Assembly: GCF_000025965.1 (NCBI RefSeq)
Contig: NC_006513.1
Span: forward strand, 2,232,001-2,296,000
Reading direction: 5' to 3'
DNA: 64,000 bases
From: Aromatoleum aromaticum EbN1
GTDB lineage: Bacteria; Pseudomonadota; Gammaproteobacteria; Burkholderiales; Rhodocyclaceae
The stretch's first letter is position 1, and every line of letters begins with the position of its first letter. This document shows, piece by piece, positions 46,896-58,987 of this stretch. Position numbers and translations under genes: made by a program. The notes below the pieces were generated by a model. It made no database searches. It was not told where the DNA came from and was given only the letters and a program-made list of their open reading frames with translations.

Positions 46896-46924
46896 ACTAT
46901 ACGAGAGAACACCGGTCGATCCAA
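46896..46924 (-). promoter_or_regulatory. Putative uvrA promoter
   Basis: On the minus strand TTGGAT (46919-46924) and TATAGT (46896-46901) are spaced by 17 bp, with the -10 34 bp upstream of the uvrA ATG. On the plus strand an extended -10, TGCTAGAAT (46941-46949), could serve the MFS gene. No CTGT-N8-ACAG operator is present. Confidence 0.5.
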
Positions 46925-46977
46925 ACTGGATGACGGCGAATGCTAGAATCGCCGCTTTGATCCGCCACGTCCCCCTA

Positions 46978-48183
46978 ATGTCCCGATTCGAGCACGATTC
47001 CATGACCCCCGCGGAGAAGCGGGCCGGCATGAGCCTCGCGGCGATTTTCGCGCTGCGCATGCTCGGCCTGTTCCTGATCCTGCCGGTGTTCGCGGTTCAT
47101 GCCCACGAGATTCCCGGCGGGGACGACCTGACGCTCGTCGGGCTGGCGATCGGCGCATACGGGCTGACGCAGGCGTTCCTGCAGATCGCCTACGGCGCCG
47201 CATCCGACCGTTTCGGCCGCAAGCCGGTGATCGTGTTCGGCCTGCTGCTGTTCGTCATCGGCAGCGCCGTGGCCGCCTTGGCCGACAGCATCTACATCGT
47301 GATCGTCGGCCGGGTCCTGCAGGGCGCGGGCGCGATTTCCGCCGCCGTGACCGCGCTCGCCGCGGACCTCACGCGCGACCAGCACCGCACCAAGGTGATG
47401 GCGATGATCGGGTCGAGCATCGGCCTGGTGTTCGCGATTTCGATGGTCGCGGCGCCGCTGCTCTACACGATGGTCGGCATGAGCGGGATTTTCTGGCTGA
47501 CCGCGGTGCTGGCCTTCCTTGCGATCGGCGTCGTCGTCTACGTCGTGCCGACGGTGCCGGTCATTCCGCGCGCCGCCGGCGGCAGGCTCGTCGATGTCCT
47601 GCATAACGGGCAGCTGATGCGACTGAACGTCGGCGTGTTCGCGCTGCACCTGATCCAGACCGCGATGTGGGTGCTGGTGCCCGCCGCGATCGTCGCCGGC
47701 GGCGCATTGCCGCTGCCCGAGCACTGGAAAGTGTATCTTCCCGCGGTGCTGCTGTCGTTCGCGTTGATGGTGCCGGCGGTGATCGTCGCCGAGCGCCGCG
47801 GCATGATGAAGGTGATCTTCAATGCGGCGATCGCGCTGCTCGTCGTCGTGCAGCTCGGCCTGTATGCGTTCGGCGACAGCCTGCTGGCGCTCGGCTTGTG
47901 GCTGACGCTGTTTTTCGTCGCCTTCAACGTGCTCGAGGCGGTCCTGCCGTCGTGGATATCGAAGATCGCGCCGGCCCACGCGCGAGGCACTGCGCTCGGC
48001 GTCTACAATACGCTGCAATCCGTCGGTCTCTTTCTCGGCGGGATGCTCGGCGGCTGGATCGCGCAGAACTACGGACCGTCGGCCGTCAACCTGGCCTGCG
48101 GGTTGCTCGCGCTGGTCTGGCTGATGGTAGCGGCGACAATGAACTCGCCTCCCCGTCGTGCCGTGGCTCCGGTGGCACGTTAA
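46978..48183 (+). CDS. Major facilitator superfamily transporter
   Basis: A 401-residue, twelve-segment inner-membrane transporter, probably a proton-driven exporter. The MFS signature between segments 2 and 3 is [20 protein letters not shown]. Motif C-like glycines ([19 protein letters not shown]) in segment 5 point to the drug-proton antiporter group, resembling YajR. Start choice is open: ATG 46978 or ATG 47002 ([11 protein letters not shown]), neither with a strong ribosome site. It lies between uvrA (divergent) and ssb (21 nt downstream), an order common in betaproteobacteria. Substrate unknown. Confidence 0.88.
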   Translation: MSRFEHDSMTPAEKRAGMSLAAIFALRMLGLFLILPVFAVHAHEIPGGDDLTLVGLAIGAYGLTQAFLQIAYGAASDRFGRKPVIVFGLLLFVIGSAVAALADSIYIVIVGRVLQGAGAISAAVTALAADLTRDQHRTKVMAMIGSSIGLVFAISMVAAPLLYTMVGMSGIFWLTAVLAFLAIGVVVYVVPTVPVIPRAAGGRLVDVLHNGQLMRLNVGVFALHLIQTAMWVLVPAAIVAGGALPLPEHWKVYLPAVLLSFALMVPAVIVAERRGMMKVIFNAAIALLVVVQLGLYAFGDSLLALGLWLTLFFVAFNVLEAVLPSWISKIAPAHARGTALGVYNTLQSVGLFLGGMLGGWIAQNYGPSAVNLACGLLALVWLMVAATMNSPPRRAVAPVAR

Positions 48184-48204
48184 CCCCTACATGAGGAGAA
48201 TCGC

Positions 48205-48696
48205 ATGGCATCCCTGAACAAAGTGATCCTGATCGGCAATCTCGGCAAGGATCCCGAAACACGCTATGCCCCCAGCGGCGATGCGATCTGCAACATCACG
48301 GTGGCGACGAGCGAAACCTGGAAGGACAAGGCGACCGGCGAAAAGAAGGAGCAGACCGAATGGCATCGCGTCGTGTTCTTCGGCCGGCTCGCCGAAATCG
48401 TGGCGCAGTACCTGCGCAAGGGCAGCCAGATCTACGTCGAAGGCCGGCTGCAGACGCGCAAGTGGCAGGACAAGGAAGGGCAGGACCGCTACACGACCGA
48501 GATCCGCGGCGACGAGATGAAGATGCTCGGTTCGCGTCAGGGCGCGGGTGATGCATCGGGTCGCCAGTACGACGCGGGCGGCTACGACGCGCCCGCCGCG
48601 TCGCGCCCGAGCCCGCAACCGGCCGCCCCGGCGAAGGCTCCGACGAAGAGCAGCGGCGCCGGTTTCGGCGATTTCGACGACGACATTCCGTTCTGA
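48205..48696 (+). CDS. ssb: Single-stranded DNA-binding protein
   Basis: A 163-residue tetrameric ssDNA-binding protein for replication, recombination and repair. The OB-fold covers about 1-110 ([60 protein letters not shown]). A flexible Gly/Pro/Ala linker follows and the acidic tip is DFDDDIPF, which docks partner proteins. Ribosome site: TGAGGAGAATCGC. An intrinsic terminator follows. Confidence 0.98.
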   Translation: MASLNKVILIGNLGKDPETRYAPSGDAICNITVATSETWKDKATGEKKEQTEWHRVVFFGRLAEIVAQYLRKGSQIYVEGRLQTRKWQDKEGQDRYTTEIRGDEMKMLGSRQGAGDASGRQYDAGGYDAPAASRPSPQPAAPAKAPTKSSGAGFGDFDDDIPF

Positions 48697-48719
48697 CATC
48701 CGGCTTTGACGCGGTGTCG

Positions 48720-48745
48720 ACCGTCCGCAAGGGCGGTTTTTCCTT
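48720..48745 (+). terminator. Intrinsic terminator after ssb
   Basis: ACCGTCC and GGGCGGT pair over 7 bp (one G-T pair) around a GCAA loop, followed by TTTTCCTTT. It sits between ssb and the convergent aminotransferase gene. Confidence 0.8.
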
Positions 48746-48749
48746 TCGC

Positions 48750-49895
48750 TCAGCTGCCCAGCGCCTGGCGCATCCGCTCAAGCGCTTCGGTAAGCAGCGT
48801 TCGGGTGCAGCCGAAATTCAGGCGCACGAACCCGGGCATTCCGAACGGCGCGCCGTCGGACAGGCCGACGCCGGCGGCTTCGAAGAACTTCGCCGGGTCT
48901 TCGAGCCGGGCACCGCGGCAGTCGATCCACGCGAGGTAAGTCGCCTGCGGTCGTGCCGCCTCGATTCCCGGCATCGTGTCGATCGCGGCCATCACGATGT
49001 CGCGGTTGCCGCGCAGGTAGTCGAGCAGCGCCGTGCGCCACGGCCCGCCGTCGCGGTAGGCCGCTTCGGCGGCGACCATCCCGAGCACGTTCGGATGCGG
49101 CACGATGCCATGCATAGCGTGACGAAAGCGCCGCCTCAGGCTGCTGTCCGAAATGACGGCGAAAGCACAGTACAGCGCGGGGATGTTCCACGTCTTCGAC
49201 GGCGCCATCAGCGTGATGGTGCGTTGCGCGACCGACGCATCGAGCGCGGCGATCGGGACGTGCGGGGCGTCGTCGTCGAGCACCAGGCCGCAGTGGATTT
49301 CGTCGGAACAGATCGTCAGGTCGTGCCGCTCGGCGAGGTCGGCGAGCCAGCGCAATTCGTCCCGGTCGAACACGCGGCCGACCGGGTTGTGCGGGTTGCA
49401 CAGCATCAGCAGGCGGCTGCGCGGGCTCAGCGCGGCTTCGAACGCGTCGCGATCCCAGCGCCAGCGACCGTCGGCGAAGGCGAGCGGACGCGTCACGAGG
49501 CGACGATCGCTGTTGCCCGGCGCAGCGAGGAACGGCGGGTAGACCGGCGTTGCGGTCAGCACTTCGTCGCCGGCTTCGCCAGTGATGCGGCAGGCGAGAT
49601 TGAAGCCGGTCACGACGCCGGGCAGCCACACCAGCCAGTCCGGTTCGATCCGCCACCCGTGGTCGCGCGCGAGGCCTTCGATCACCGCTTCGACCAGGCC
49701 GGGCCAGGCGTCGGTGTAGCCGAAGACGCGGTGGTCGAGGCGGCGCTGCAGCGCTTCGACGACCGGCGGCGGCGCGGCGAAATCCATGTCGGCGACCCAC
49801 AGCGGAAGGATGTCGCGCCCTGCATAGCGTCCCCATTTTTCGCCAGGAACGCGGCGCCGGTCTATCGGGGTGTCGAAATCGAAAATCGGATTCAT
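48750..49895 (-). CDS. MalY/PatB family PLP-dependent aminotransferase / cystathionine beta-lyase
   Basis: A 381-residue fold-type I PLP enzyme. The N-terminus FDFDTPIDRRRVPGEKWGRY and LPLWVADMDFAAPPPV is the MalY/PatB hallmark. The PLP lysine should be K234 in APSKTWNIPAL. N170 (CNPHNPVGRVF) and D198 (CSDEIHCGL) bind the cofactor. Members cleave cystathionine or other C-S bonds to a thiol, pyruvate and ammonia. It is divergent from a metallo-hydrolase gene 90 bp away. The precise substrate is not fixed by sequence. Confidence 0.9.
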   Translation of the reverse strand: MNPIFDFDTPIDRRRVPGEKWGRYAGRDILPLWVADMDFAAPPPVVEALQRRLDHRVFGYTDAWPGLVEAVIEGLARDHGWRIEPDWLVWLPGVVTGFNLACRITGEAGDEVLTATPVYPPFLAAPGNSDRRLVTRPLAFADGRWRWDRDAFEAALSPRSRLLMLCNPHNPVGRVFDRDELRWLADLAERHDLTICSDEIHCGLVLDDDAPHVPIAALDASVAQRTITLMAPSKTWNIPALYCAFAVISDSSLRRRFRHAMHGIVPHPNVLGMVAAEAAYRDGGPWRTALLDYLRGNRDIVMAAIDTMPGIEAARPQATYLAWIDCRGARLEDPAKFFEAAGVGLSDGAPFGMPGFVRLNFGCTRTLLTEALERMRQALGS

Positions 49896-49985
49896 CGTCG
49901 TCGGTCCTGGTGCGATGCCGGGCCTTTGTCCCGTGCAGCGGATACAATTGCGGAAAACTACCCGAATGTGCAGGAGGAAGACAAC

Positions 49986-50954
49986 GTGCAGCACGTCACC
50001 GCCCACCCCGACGGCATTCTTGCGGTCGATGCCGGCTACGGCCGGCCCGGCGTCGCGGCGATCCACCTGGTCATCCATCAGGGGCACGCCGCAGTGATCG
50101 ACGCCGGCACGAACGCGTCCGTGCCGCGCGTGCTCGGTGCCCTCGTCGCTGCCGGCATCCCTCCCGAAAACGTCGACTGGGTGATCCTCACCCACATTCA
50201 CCTCGACCACGCGGGCGGCGCGGGCAGCCTGATGTGCGCGTTTCCGAACGCCAGGCTGGTCGTCCATCCGCGCGGCGTGCGCCATATGGTCGACCCGGCG
50301 AAACTGTGGGAAGGCACTTCCGCCGTGTACGGTGCGGAGCGGGCGTTCGCGCTATACGGCCGGCTCGCGCCGGTGCCGCCGGAGCGTATCGTGGCCGCCG
50401 CCGATGGCACGGAAATCGATCTCGCGGGGCGCCGCTTCCTCGTCCTCGAGACGCCGGGACATTCGCGGCATCATATCTGCGTGTGGGACGAGACGGCGCG
50501 CGCGTTTTTCACCGGCGACACGTTCGGGCTTTCCTACCGCGAACTCGACGTCGACGGCCGCGCGTCGATTTTCCCGACGACGACGCCGACGCAGTTCGAT
50601 CCCGACGCGCTGCATGCGTCGATCGACCGCCTGCTGAGTTTCTTCCCCGAGACGATGTATCTGACCCACTACAGCCGCGTGACCGACGTCGAACGCCTCG
50701 CCGCGGACCTGCACCGCCTGATCGGCGCGCATGTCGCGGTCGCGGAGGCGGCGCGGGGCGAAGGCGTCGCACGTCACGTCGAGATCCTCGCGGGACTGGA
50801 GCAGATCGTGCGCGAAGAGGCCGAGCGCCAGGGCTGGACACACCCCGAAGCGGAAGTGCTCGAGCTGTTCCGGCAGGACCTGGAACTCAATGCGCAAGGG
50901 CTCGGAATATGGCTCGATTTCACCGCCGGGAAGGAGCCGGCGCCGACGCAGTAG
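49986..50954 (+). CDS. Metallo-beta-lactamase-fold hydrolase
   Basis: A 322-residue soluble hydrolase. The GTG start at 49986 follows GCAGGAGGAAGACAAC. The two-metal motif HxHxDH is H70-I-H72-L-D74-H75 (LTHIHLDHAGGAG). Further ligands are the histidine of LETPGHSRHHICV and the aspartate of FFTGDTFGLSY, then LTHYSRV. The C-terminal 90 residues are helical and lack a second known domain. The family includes lactonases, glyoxalases and other esterases; the substrate is unknown. It is divergent from the MalY-type gene. Confidence 0.85.
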   Translation: MQHVTAHPDGILAVDAGYGRPGVAAIHLVIHQGHAAVIDAGTNASVPRVLGALVAAGIPPENVDWVILTHIHLDHAGGAGSLMCAFPNARLVVHPRGVRHMVDPAKLWEGTSAVYGAERAFALYGRLAPVPPERIVAAADGTEIDLAGRRFLVLETPGHSRHHICVWDETARAFFTGDTFGLSYRELDVDGRASIFPTTTPTQFDPDALHASIDRLLSFFPETMYLTHYSRVTDVERLAADLHRLIGAHVAVAEAARGEGVARHVEILAGLEQIVREEAERQGWTHPEAEVLELFRQDLELNAQGLGIWLDFTAGKEPAPTQ

Positions 50955-50992
50955 TGTCGCCTGCGCCGAGGGCGCTCACGGCGTGGGGGTGC

Positions 50993-51658
50993 TCAAGGCG
51001 TGGGGGCCTCGATCTGCGACATCAGTGCAGCATGCTTCTCCCGCGCGAGCGTGTCACCCTGCTGGGCCGCCTGCAGGTACCAGTGCGCCGCCAGTCGCCG
51101 ATCCGCGGCAACGCCGTTGCCGGTCTCGTACAGGCCCGCGATGATGTGTTGCGCGCCGACGTGACCGGCGCGCGCAGCGGCAAGATACCAGCGTGCCCCA
51201 GCCGCAGCATCGAGCGGGACGCCGCCTCCGACGAAATACATCGACGCGAGGCTCACCTGCGCCTCGACGTGCCCCTGCGCGGCAGCGCGCCGATACCACT
51301 CCGCCGCGGTCGACAGCGACTTCGGGACGCCGTCGCCACGTTCGTACGATCGCGCCAGCGTGAACTGCGCCTGTGGCAGACCGGCCCCCGCAGCCCGTCG
51401 CAGCCAGCGCCACGCGGCGTTCGCGTCGTGCGACTGCGCTTCGTTGCGATACAGCATCATTGCGTAATTGAACTGGGCGAGCCGGTTGCCGGCGCGCGCG
51501 GCGCGTTCGAACAGCCGCGCCGCTTCGTCGTGGCGCCCCGCCTCGTAGGCGCCGATCGCGTTCTGCACGAGGGCCGCTGCCGGAATGTCCGCCACCGCCT
51601 GCGCGCACCCGAACGTCAGCGTGATGCAGAACAGTGCCCGGCATAGCGGTCGATGCAT
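50993..51658 (-). CDS. Secreted Sel1-repeat (TPR-like) protein
   Basis: A 221-residue protein. The ATG at 51658 behind GGGGGAGCGACC starts an export signal (PLCRALFCITLTFGCAQAVA). The mature part is a row of about five Sel1-like repeats, e.g. LAQFNYAMMLYRNEAQSHDA, PQAQFTLARSYERGDGVPKS, VEAQVSLASMYFVGGGVPLD and VGAQHIIAGLYETGNGVAAD. These form helical hairpins that scaffold protein contacts. A periplasmic location is inferred. It is convergent with the MBL gene and divergent from tcdA. Specific partner unknown. Confidence 0.85.
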   Translation of the reverse strand: MHRPLCRALFCITLTFGCAQAVADIPAAALVQNAIGAYEAGRHDEAARLFERAARAGNRLAQFNYAMMLYRNEAQSHDANAAWRWLRRAAGAGLPQAQFTLARSYERGDGVPKSLSTAAEWYRRAAAQGHVEAQVSLASMYFVGGGVPLDAAAGARWYLAAARAGHVGAQHIIAGLYETGNGVAADRRLAAHWYLQAAQQGDTLAREKHAALMSQIEAPTP

Positions 51659-51761
51659 GGTCGCTCCCCCTGTCGGCGGTTGGAGCAAGGCAGGTGCGAT
51701 TCAGTTCAGGCGGACGCCCGCTGAGGTAACATCGGCGCTCTCCCATCCGCTTGCAGGTTTC

Positions 51762-52583
51762 ATGTCGGCACCGATCACTTCCACCTTTCCGGACGTCGAC
51801 CGGGAACGACGCTTCGGCGGCATCGCCCGCCTTTATGGCAACGATGCGCTGCCGCGACTCGATCTCGCGCGCGTCTGCGTCGTGGGTATCGGCGGAGTTG
51901 GTTCCTGGGCGGCCGAGGCGCTCGCACGCAGCGGCGTCGGCCACCTCACGCTCATCGACCTGGACCACGTCGCCGAATCGAACATCAACCGGCAGAGCCA
52001 CGCGCTCGACGCCACCCTGGGGCAGGCGAAGGTGCTCGCGATGGCCGAGCGGCTGCGGGCGATCAATCCGCTCGTGAACGTCGCGATCGTCGAGGACTTC
52101 ATCGGCGAAGACAACGCGGCGGCGCTGCTGCGCGATTTCGACGTCGTCATCGACGCGATCGACAACGTGCGCGCCAAGGTCGCGATCGTGCTGGCGTGCC
52201 GCGCGCGCCGCATTCCGCTGATCGTCGCCGGCGGCGCGGGCGGCAAGACCGATCCTTCGAGGATCCGCGTCGACGACCTGTCGCGCACCGAGCAGGACCC
52301 GCTGCTGGCAAAAGTGCGCAAGCGGCTGCGCAGCGAGCACGGCTTTCCGCGCAACCCGAAACGGCCGTTCGGCATCGAGGCGGTGTATTCGAGCGAAGCG
52401 CTGCGCCTCGACGGAGCGGCGTGCGACCTGCCTCACGGGCCGCAGGGGCTCGCCTGTGCCGGCTATGGTTCGAGCATGATGATGACGGCCAGCGTCGGCT
52501 TGTTCGCCGCGGCACGCGCGCTCGAACGGCTGCTGGCGCGCCGGGCCGGCGACGTCCCCGACGCGCCGGAGGACCAGGCATGA
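51762..52583 (+). CDS. tcdA: tRNA threonylcarbamoyladenosine dehydratase
   Basis: A 273-residue E1-like enzyme that cyclises t6A37 of ANN-decoding tRNAs to ct6A, using ATP. RFGGIARLYGNDALPRLDLA then VCVVGIGGVGSWAAEALARS (nucleotide loop from G42) identify the TcdA/CsdL branch of the ThiF family. LTLIDLDHVAESNINRQSHA and DVVIDAIDNVRAKVA are the ATP and adenylate regions. The start at 51762 lacks a strong ribosome site. Its stop overlaps the next gene by 4 nt. Confidence 0.93.
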   Translation: MSAPITSTFPDVDRERRFGGIARLYGNDALPRLDLARVCVVGIGGVGSWAAEALARSGVGHLTLIDLDHVAESNINRQSHALDATLGQAKVLAMAERLRAINPLVNVAIVEDFIGEDNAAALLRDFDVVIDAIDNVRAKVAIVLACRARRIPLIVAGGAGGKTDPSRIRVDDLSRTEQDPLLAKVRKRLRSEHGFPRNPKRPFGIEAVYSSEALRLDGAACDLPHGPQGLACAGYGSSMMMTASVGLFAAARALERLLARRAGDVPDAPEDQA

Positions 52584-52966
52584 CTCATGACAGGGCAGTA
52601 GTGCTGTTCGGCCACGGCGCACGCGATCCGGCGTGGGCGCAGCCGATGGAGCGCGTCCGCGACACGCTGCGCGCGCTGGCGCCGGAGCTCGGGGTCGAGC
52701 TCGCGTTCCTCGAGTTCCTCGCGCCGACGCTCGATGAGGCGATCGATGCGCTGGTCGCGCACGGGGCACGGCGGATCGTCATCGTGCCGATGTTCATCGC
52801 CCGTGGCGGACACCTGAAAAACGATCTGCCGAAACTTGTCGCCGCGGCCTGCGAGCGCCATCCCGGGTGCGAGATCGTCCAGGTGCTTGCCGTCGGCGAG
52901 GCGGAGCCGGTCGTCGCGGCGATGGCGAGCTACGCGCGGCAATGCGCCATGGAAGGCGATGGCTGA
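52580..52966 (+). CDS. CbiX-type sirohydrochlorin chelatase-like protein
   Basis: A 128-residue single-domain protein like the small CbiX/SirB enzymes that insert cobalt or iron into sirohydrochlorin for cobalamin, siroheme or F430. The metal-binding histidines are H12 (VVLFGHGARDP) and H78 (IARGGHLKNDLP). Short members act as symmetrical dimers. It begins inside the tcdA stop (ATGA), a link with no known functional reason. No other tetrapyrrole gene is nearby. A short stem (GCCACC with GGTGGC, 52984-53001) follows. Confidence 0.85.
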   Translation: MTHDRAVVLFGHGARDPAWAQPMERVRDTLRALAPELGVELAFLEFLAPTLDEAIDALVAHGARRIVIVPMFIARGGHLKNDLPKLVAAACERHPGCEIVQVLAVGEAEPVVAAMASYARQCAMEGDG

Positions 52967-52983
52967 ACGCTGACGGCATCTTT

Positions 52984-53001
52984 GCCACCTTCGCGGGTGG
53001 C
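52984..53001 (+). terminator. Short stem-loop after the CbiX-type gene
   Basis: GCCACC and GGTGGC pair over 6 bp with a 6-nt loop, 17 nt after the stop. There is no T-tract, so termination is uncertain. Confidence 0.35.
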
Positions 53002-53020
53002 CTGCAATGGAGGAGAGGTC

Positions 53021-53056
53021 TTGACTCGCTTGAATATTAGCATAAACTGATATTCA
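53021..53056 (+). promoter_or_regulatory. Promoter overlapped by an ArsR-type operator dyad
   Basis: TTGACT (53021-53026) and TAAACT (53043-53048) are 16 bp apart. The dyad TGAATATTAG (53031-53040) / CTGATATTCA (53047-53056) matches at 9 of 10 positions around a 6-bp centre and covers the -10 and the base of the start codon. AT-rich dyads of this shape over the promoter are typical for ArsR/SmtB-family repressors. Transcription would begin about at the ATG. Confidence 0.7.
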
Positions 53057-54105
53057 TGATCGATCGGCTCCTCGTCCGCCTACTGCTGATTCCGCTGGCG
53101 CTTGTCGCGGCCGGAGTCGCGCACGCCGAATTGTCCACCGTCCGGGTCGAGGCTCGCGTCGTGGCGCGCTCCCACCCTGCGGAAGCCACGCTCGAAGCGG
53201 TTCATCAAGTTGCGCTCGCGGCGCAGGTGCCGGGCCGCATCGTCGCCTTGAACGTCGATGCCGGCGACCGCGTCGCGAAAGGCGAAGTGCTGTTGCGTAT
53301 CGACGCGGTCGAGGCGGCGCAGGCCGTTGCCGGCGCCGAAGCCGGCATTGCCGAGGCGCAGGCGAACCTCATCAATGCGAAAGCGGCACTGGAGCGTACC
53401 GTGCGTCTGCTCGAGCGCCGCTTCGTCAGCCCTGCCGCGCTGGATCAGGCGAAAGCGGTATACGACGCCGCCGAAGCGCAAATGCGCGCGGCACGCGCCG
53501 GGCGCGGCCAGGCGGGCGCGGTGCAGGGCTATACGACGATCGTCTCGCCCTTGACAGGGTTGGTCGCGGCGCGACACGTCGAGCCGGGCGACATGGCACA
53601 GCCCGGACGGGTGCTGCTGACCGTCCATGACCCGGCAGCGATGCGGGCGATCGTCGACGTGCCGCAATATCGCATCGCCGGCGTTACCGGCGAGCAGCTG
53701 ACGGCGCGCGTCGAACTGCCGGAGTCGGGGCGCTGGTTCGACGCGGCGCGCGTCGTCGTGCTGCCTGCGGCCGATCCGCGCACGCATACCGTCCGGGTGC
53801 GCGTCGATCTGCCGCCACAGGCGGGCGGGCTGGTGCCGGGAATGTTCGCGCGCGTCCATTTCACGACCGGCGAGGACCGGCGCATCGCGGTTCCGGCCGA
53901 AGCGATCCTGCGGCGCGGCGAGATCACCGGCGTCTATGTCGCGGACGGCAAAGGCGGCTTCGGCTTGCGGCAGATCCGCGCCGGCCAGGCGCTGGCCGAC
54001 GGCAGCGTCGAAGTGCTCGCCGGGCTCGTCGGCGGCGAGGAGGTCGCGCTCGATCCGGTCCAGGCAAGCATCGCCGGGCGCGCCACGCGCGCCGCGAGCC
54101 GCTGA
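53056..54105 (+). CDS. RND efflux periplasmic adaptor (membrane fusion protein)
   Basis: A 349-residue adaptor linking the inner-membrane pump to an outer-membrane channel. Residues 1-24 are a signal peptide (LLLIPLALVAAGVAHA). The lipoyl half-motifs GRIVALNVDAGDRVAKGEVL and GLVAARHVEPGDMAQPGRVL flank a coiled-coil hairpin (about 95-155, LERRFVSPAALDQAKAVYDA). The beta-barrel and membrane-proximal domains follow. There is no lipobox cysteine. The ATG overlaps the operator and has no ribosome site in the last 12 nt, so the message may be leaderless. The permease starts 10 nt downstream. Confidence 0.9.
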   Translation: MIDRLLVRLLLIPLALVAAGVAHAELSTVRVEARVVARSHPAEATLEAVHQVALAAQVPGRIVALNVDAGDRVAKGEVLLRIDAVEAAQAVAGAEAGIAEAQANLINAKAALERTVRLLERRFVSPAALDQAKAVYDAAEAQMRAARAGRGQAGAVQGYTTIVSPLTGLVAARHVEPGDMAQPGRVLLTVHDPAAMRAIVDVPQYRIAGVTGEQLTARVELPESGRWFDAARVVVLPAADPRTHTVRVRVDLPPQAGGLVPGMFARVHFTTGEDRRIAVPAEAILRRGEITGVYVADGKGGFGLRQIRAGQALADGSVEVLAGLVGGEEVALDPVQASIAGRATRAASR

Positions 54106-54115
54106 CGGGAACACG

Positions 54116-57363
<3,248 letters not shown>

Positions 57364-57367
<4 letters not shown>

Positions 57368-57588
57368 ACCTGACCGTCAACCAGTTCGTCCGCATCTTCG
57401 CCGGCGCCTTCGTGCTGATCTCGCTCGCGCTCGGCGCCGAAGCTTCGCCGCTGTTCGTCAACGCGAATTTCCTGTGGTTCACCGCCTTCGTCGGGGCGAA
57501 CCTGTTCCAGAGCGGCTTCACCGGCATCTGCCCCCTGGAAACGATCCTTCGCAAGTTCGGCGTCCGGGACGCGGTCGCGTGCCGGTGA
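57364..57588 (+). CDS. DUF2892 small membrane protein
   Basis: A 74-residue inner-membrane protein with two hydrophobic segments (about 8-27 and 33-52). NLTVNQFVRIFAGAFVLISL, LFVNANFLWFTAFVGANLFQ and SGFTGICPLETILRKFGV are the DUF2892 pattern, also found as the membrane part of the rhodanese YgaP. The Cys in TGICP and the Cys-Arg end could bind metal or react with sulfane sulfur. The GTG start overlaps the permease stop by 4 nt, so it is coupled to the pump. Function unknown; context suggests sulfur or metal stress. Confidence 0.8.
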
Positions 57589-57609
57589 GCGGCGGGCCGG
57601 GAGGGTGCT

Positions 57610-58110
57610 TCAGCCGCCGCGCTTGCGCGCGATCATCATGATCGCAAACACTGCGACGAGCGTCAGGCATACGAGCGACCAGTTCGCGATCGACAGGCCG
57701 AGGAAAGCCCAGTCGACTTTCGAGCAGTCGCCCGCGCCCTGGAAGATCATCGGCAGCGCGTCGGCCAGCGGAAAACTGCCGAGCATGAATTCGAGGTCGG
57801 GCCCGCATTCGGCGAACTCCGGCGGGTAGAGCTGCATCCACGTCTGGCGCAGCGCGACGCCCCCGCCGGCGAGCGCCAGCAGCAGGATCACGGCGGCGTA
57901 GGCGCGCGTGCCACGGCGTCCCGGCCCGTGCAGCCCGGCGACCAGCGCCGTCAGTGCGATCGCGACGAAAGCATAGCGCTGCATGATGCACATCGGGCAC
58001 GGTTCGAGCCCGACCGCGTGCTGCAGGTACAGGCCGAAGCCGAGCAGCCCGGCGCATACCGCGAAAAGGCCGAGGAAGAGCGCGCGGGTGGAAAAGGCGA
58101 AAGATTGCAT
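57610..58110 (-). CDS. dsbB: Disulfide bond formation protein B
   Basis: A 166-residue quinone-linked inner-membrane oxidase that re-oxidises DsbA. Four hydrophobic segments are seen. The first redox pair is C38-P-M-C41 in LEPCPMCIMQRYAF; the second is C102 and C129 in the second periplasmic loop. A quinone-site arginine (QRYAF) follows the first pair. The ATG at 58110 is chosen; a GTG 9 nt upstream would add three residues. It is convergent with the RND-DUF2892 operon. Confidence 0.94.
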   Translation of the reverse strand: MQSFAFSTRALFLGLFAVCAGLLGFGLYLQHAVGLEPCPMCIMQRYAFVAIALTALVAGLHGPGRRGTRAYAAVILLLALAGGGVALRQTWMQLYPPEFAECGPDLEFMLGSFPLADALPMIFQGAGDCSKVDWAFLGLSIANWSLVCLTLVAVFAIMMIARKRGG

Positions 58111-58269
58111 GGGCGGCACGCGAGTGGTTGGGCAGGCCGGATTGTAGGTCAGGACCAGCCTTCGTCGCTGCGCCGCACGAAAAGTTCGTTACCCGCCGCC
58201 GCTCAGACCCTGAAGCGCCCCACGGCGCCTTCCAGTGCACGCGACAGCTCTCGGCGCCTGAGGAAGCAG

Positions 58270-58282
58270 TGCAATTCTTGCA
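58270..58282. promoter_or_regulatory. Small dyad between dsbB and the azoreductase gene
   Basis: TGCAA-TTC-TTGCA is a perfect interrupted palindrome about 98 bp upstream of the azoreductase start, of a size usual for LysR- or MarR-type sites. The rest of the 269-bp gap is AT-richer than the genes and should hold both promoters; no clear -35/-10 pair was found. Confidence 0.3.
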
Positions 58283-58379
58283 ATAACAGGAACAGTGTTG
58301 TCAGGTTTCGTGGCTTTTCAGGCAACAGTTCAATCAATAAAGTAGACCCCGTAAACACTCAAACTCACTGGAGAACACA

Positions 58380-58979
58380 ATGAACATCCTGCAAATCAAT
58401 TCGAGCGCCCGCAGCGACGCTTCCAACTCCACCCGCGTCGCGAACAGCATCGTCGAGCGGCTGCGCGCGTCGCACCCGGGCGCCGCGGTCGTCGTGCGCA
58501 GCCTCGCGCAGAACCCGCACCCGGTGCTCGACGAAGCGGCGCTCGGCGCGCTGTTCACACCGGCCGACAAGCGCACGCCCGAGCAGACGGCCCGCGTCGC
58601 GCTCGATGACGTGCTGATCGCCGAGATCCAGGCCGCCGACGCCGTCGTCATCGGCGTGCCGATGTACAACTTCGGCGTGCCGGTGCAACTGAAGAACTGG
58701 ATCGACGCGATCACGCGCGTAAAGGTCACATTCCGCTACACGGCGAACGGCCCCGAAGGCCTGCTGAAGGACAAGAAGGTGTACGTCGCATTCGCCCGCG
58801 GCGGCCGCTATCGCGACACCCCGGCCGATACCCAGGTCCCGTACCTCAAGACGATTTTCGGTTTCCTCGGCATGACCGACGTGCATTTCGTCTTTGCCGA
58901 AGGTCTCGCGATGGGCGCCGACGCCGCAGAACAGGCTTTTGCCGAAGCCGAGCGCGATATCGAGGCGGCACTCGCCTGA
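58380..58979 (+). CDS. azoR: FMN-dependent NADH-azoreductase
   Basis: A 199-residue flavodoxin-like quinone/azo reductase acting as a dimer in the cytoplasm. The FMN phosphate loop is [20 protein letters not shown] near the N-terminus. The flavin ring contacts are [20 protein letters not shown] (about 93-112) and FARGGRYRD (about 139). AzoR two-electron reduction of quinones protects against thiol and quinone stress. Ribosome site: CTGGAGAACACA. A 9-bp stem (58988-58996 with 59008-59016) follows. The pirin gene comes next in the same direction. Confidence 0.93.
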   Translation: MNILQINSSARSDASNSTRVANSIVERLRASHPGAAVVVRSLAQNPHPVLDEAALGALFTPADKRTPEQTARVALDDVLIAEIQAADAVVIGVPMYNFGVPVQLKNWIDAITRVKVTFRYTANGPEGLLKDKKVYVAFARGGRYRDTPADTQVPYLKTIFGFLGMTDVHFVFAEGLAMGADAAEQAFAEAERDIEAALA

Positions 58980-58987
58980 CGGATCCT

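Noticed and set aside
46863-46977. LexA (SOS) box in the uvrA promoter region
   Set aside because: No CTGT-N8-ACAG or close variant is present; only ordinary promoter-like boxes were found.
48714-49985. Extended N-terminus of the metallo-hydrolase reaching back to 48714
   Set aside because: The frame runs antisense through the MalY-type gene; a strong ribosome site precedes the GTG at 49986.
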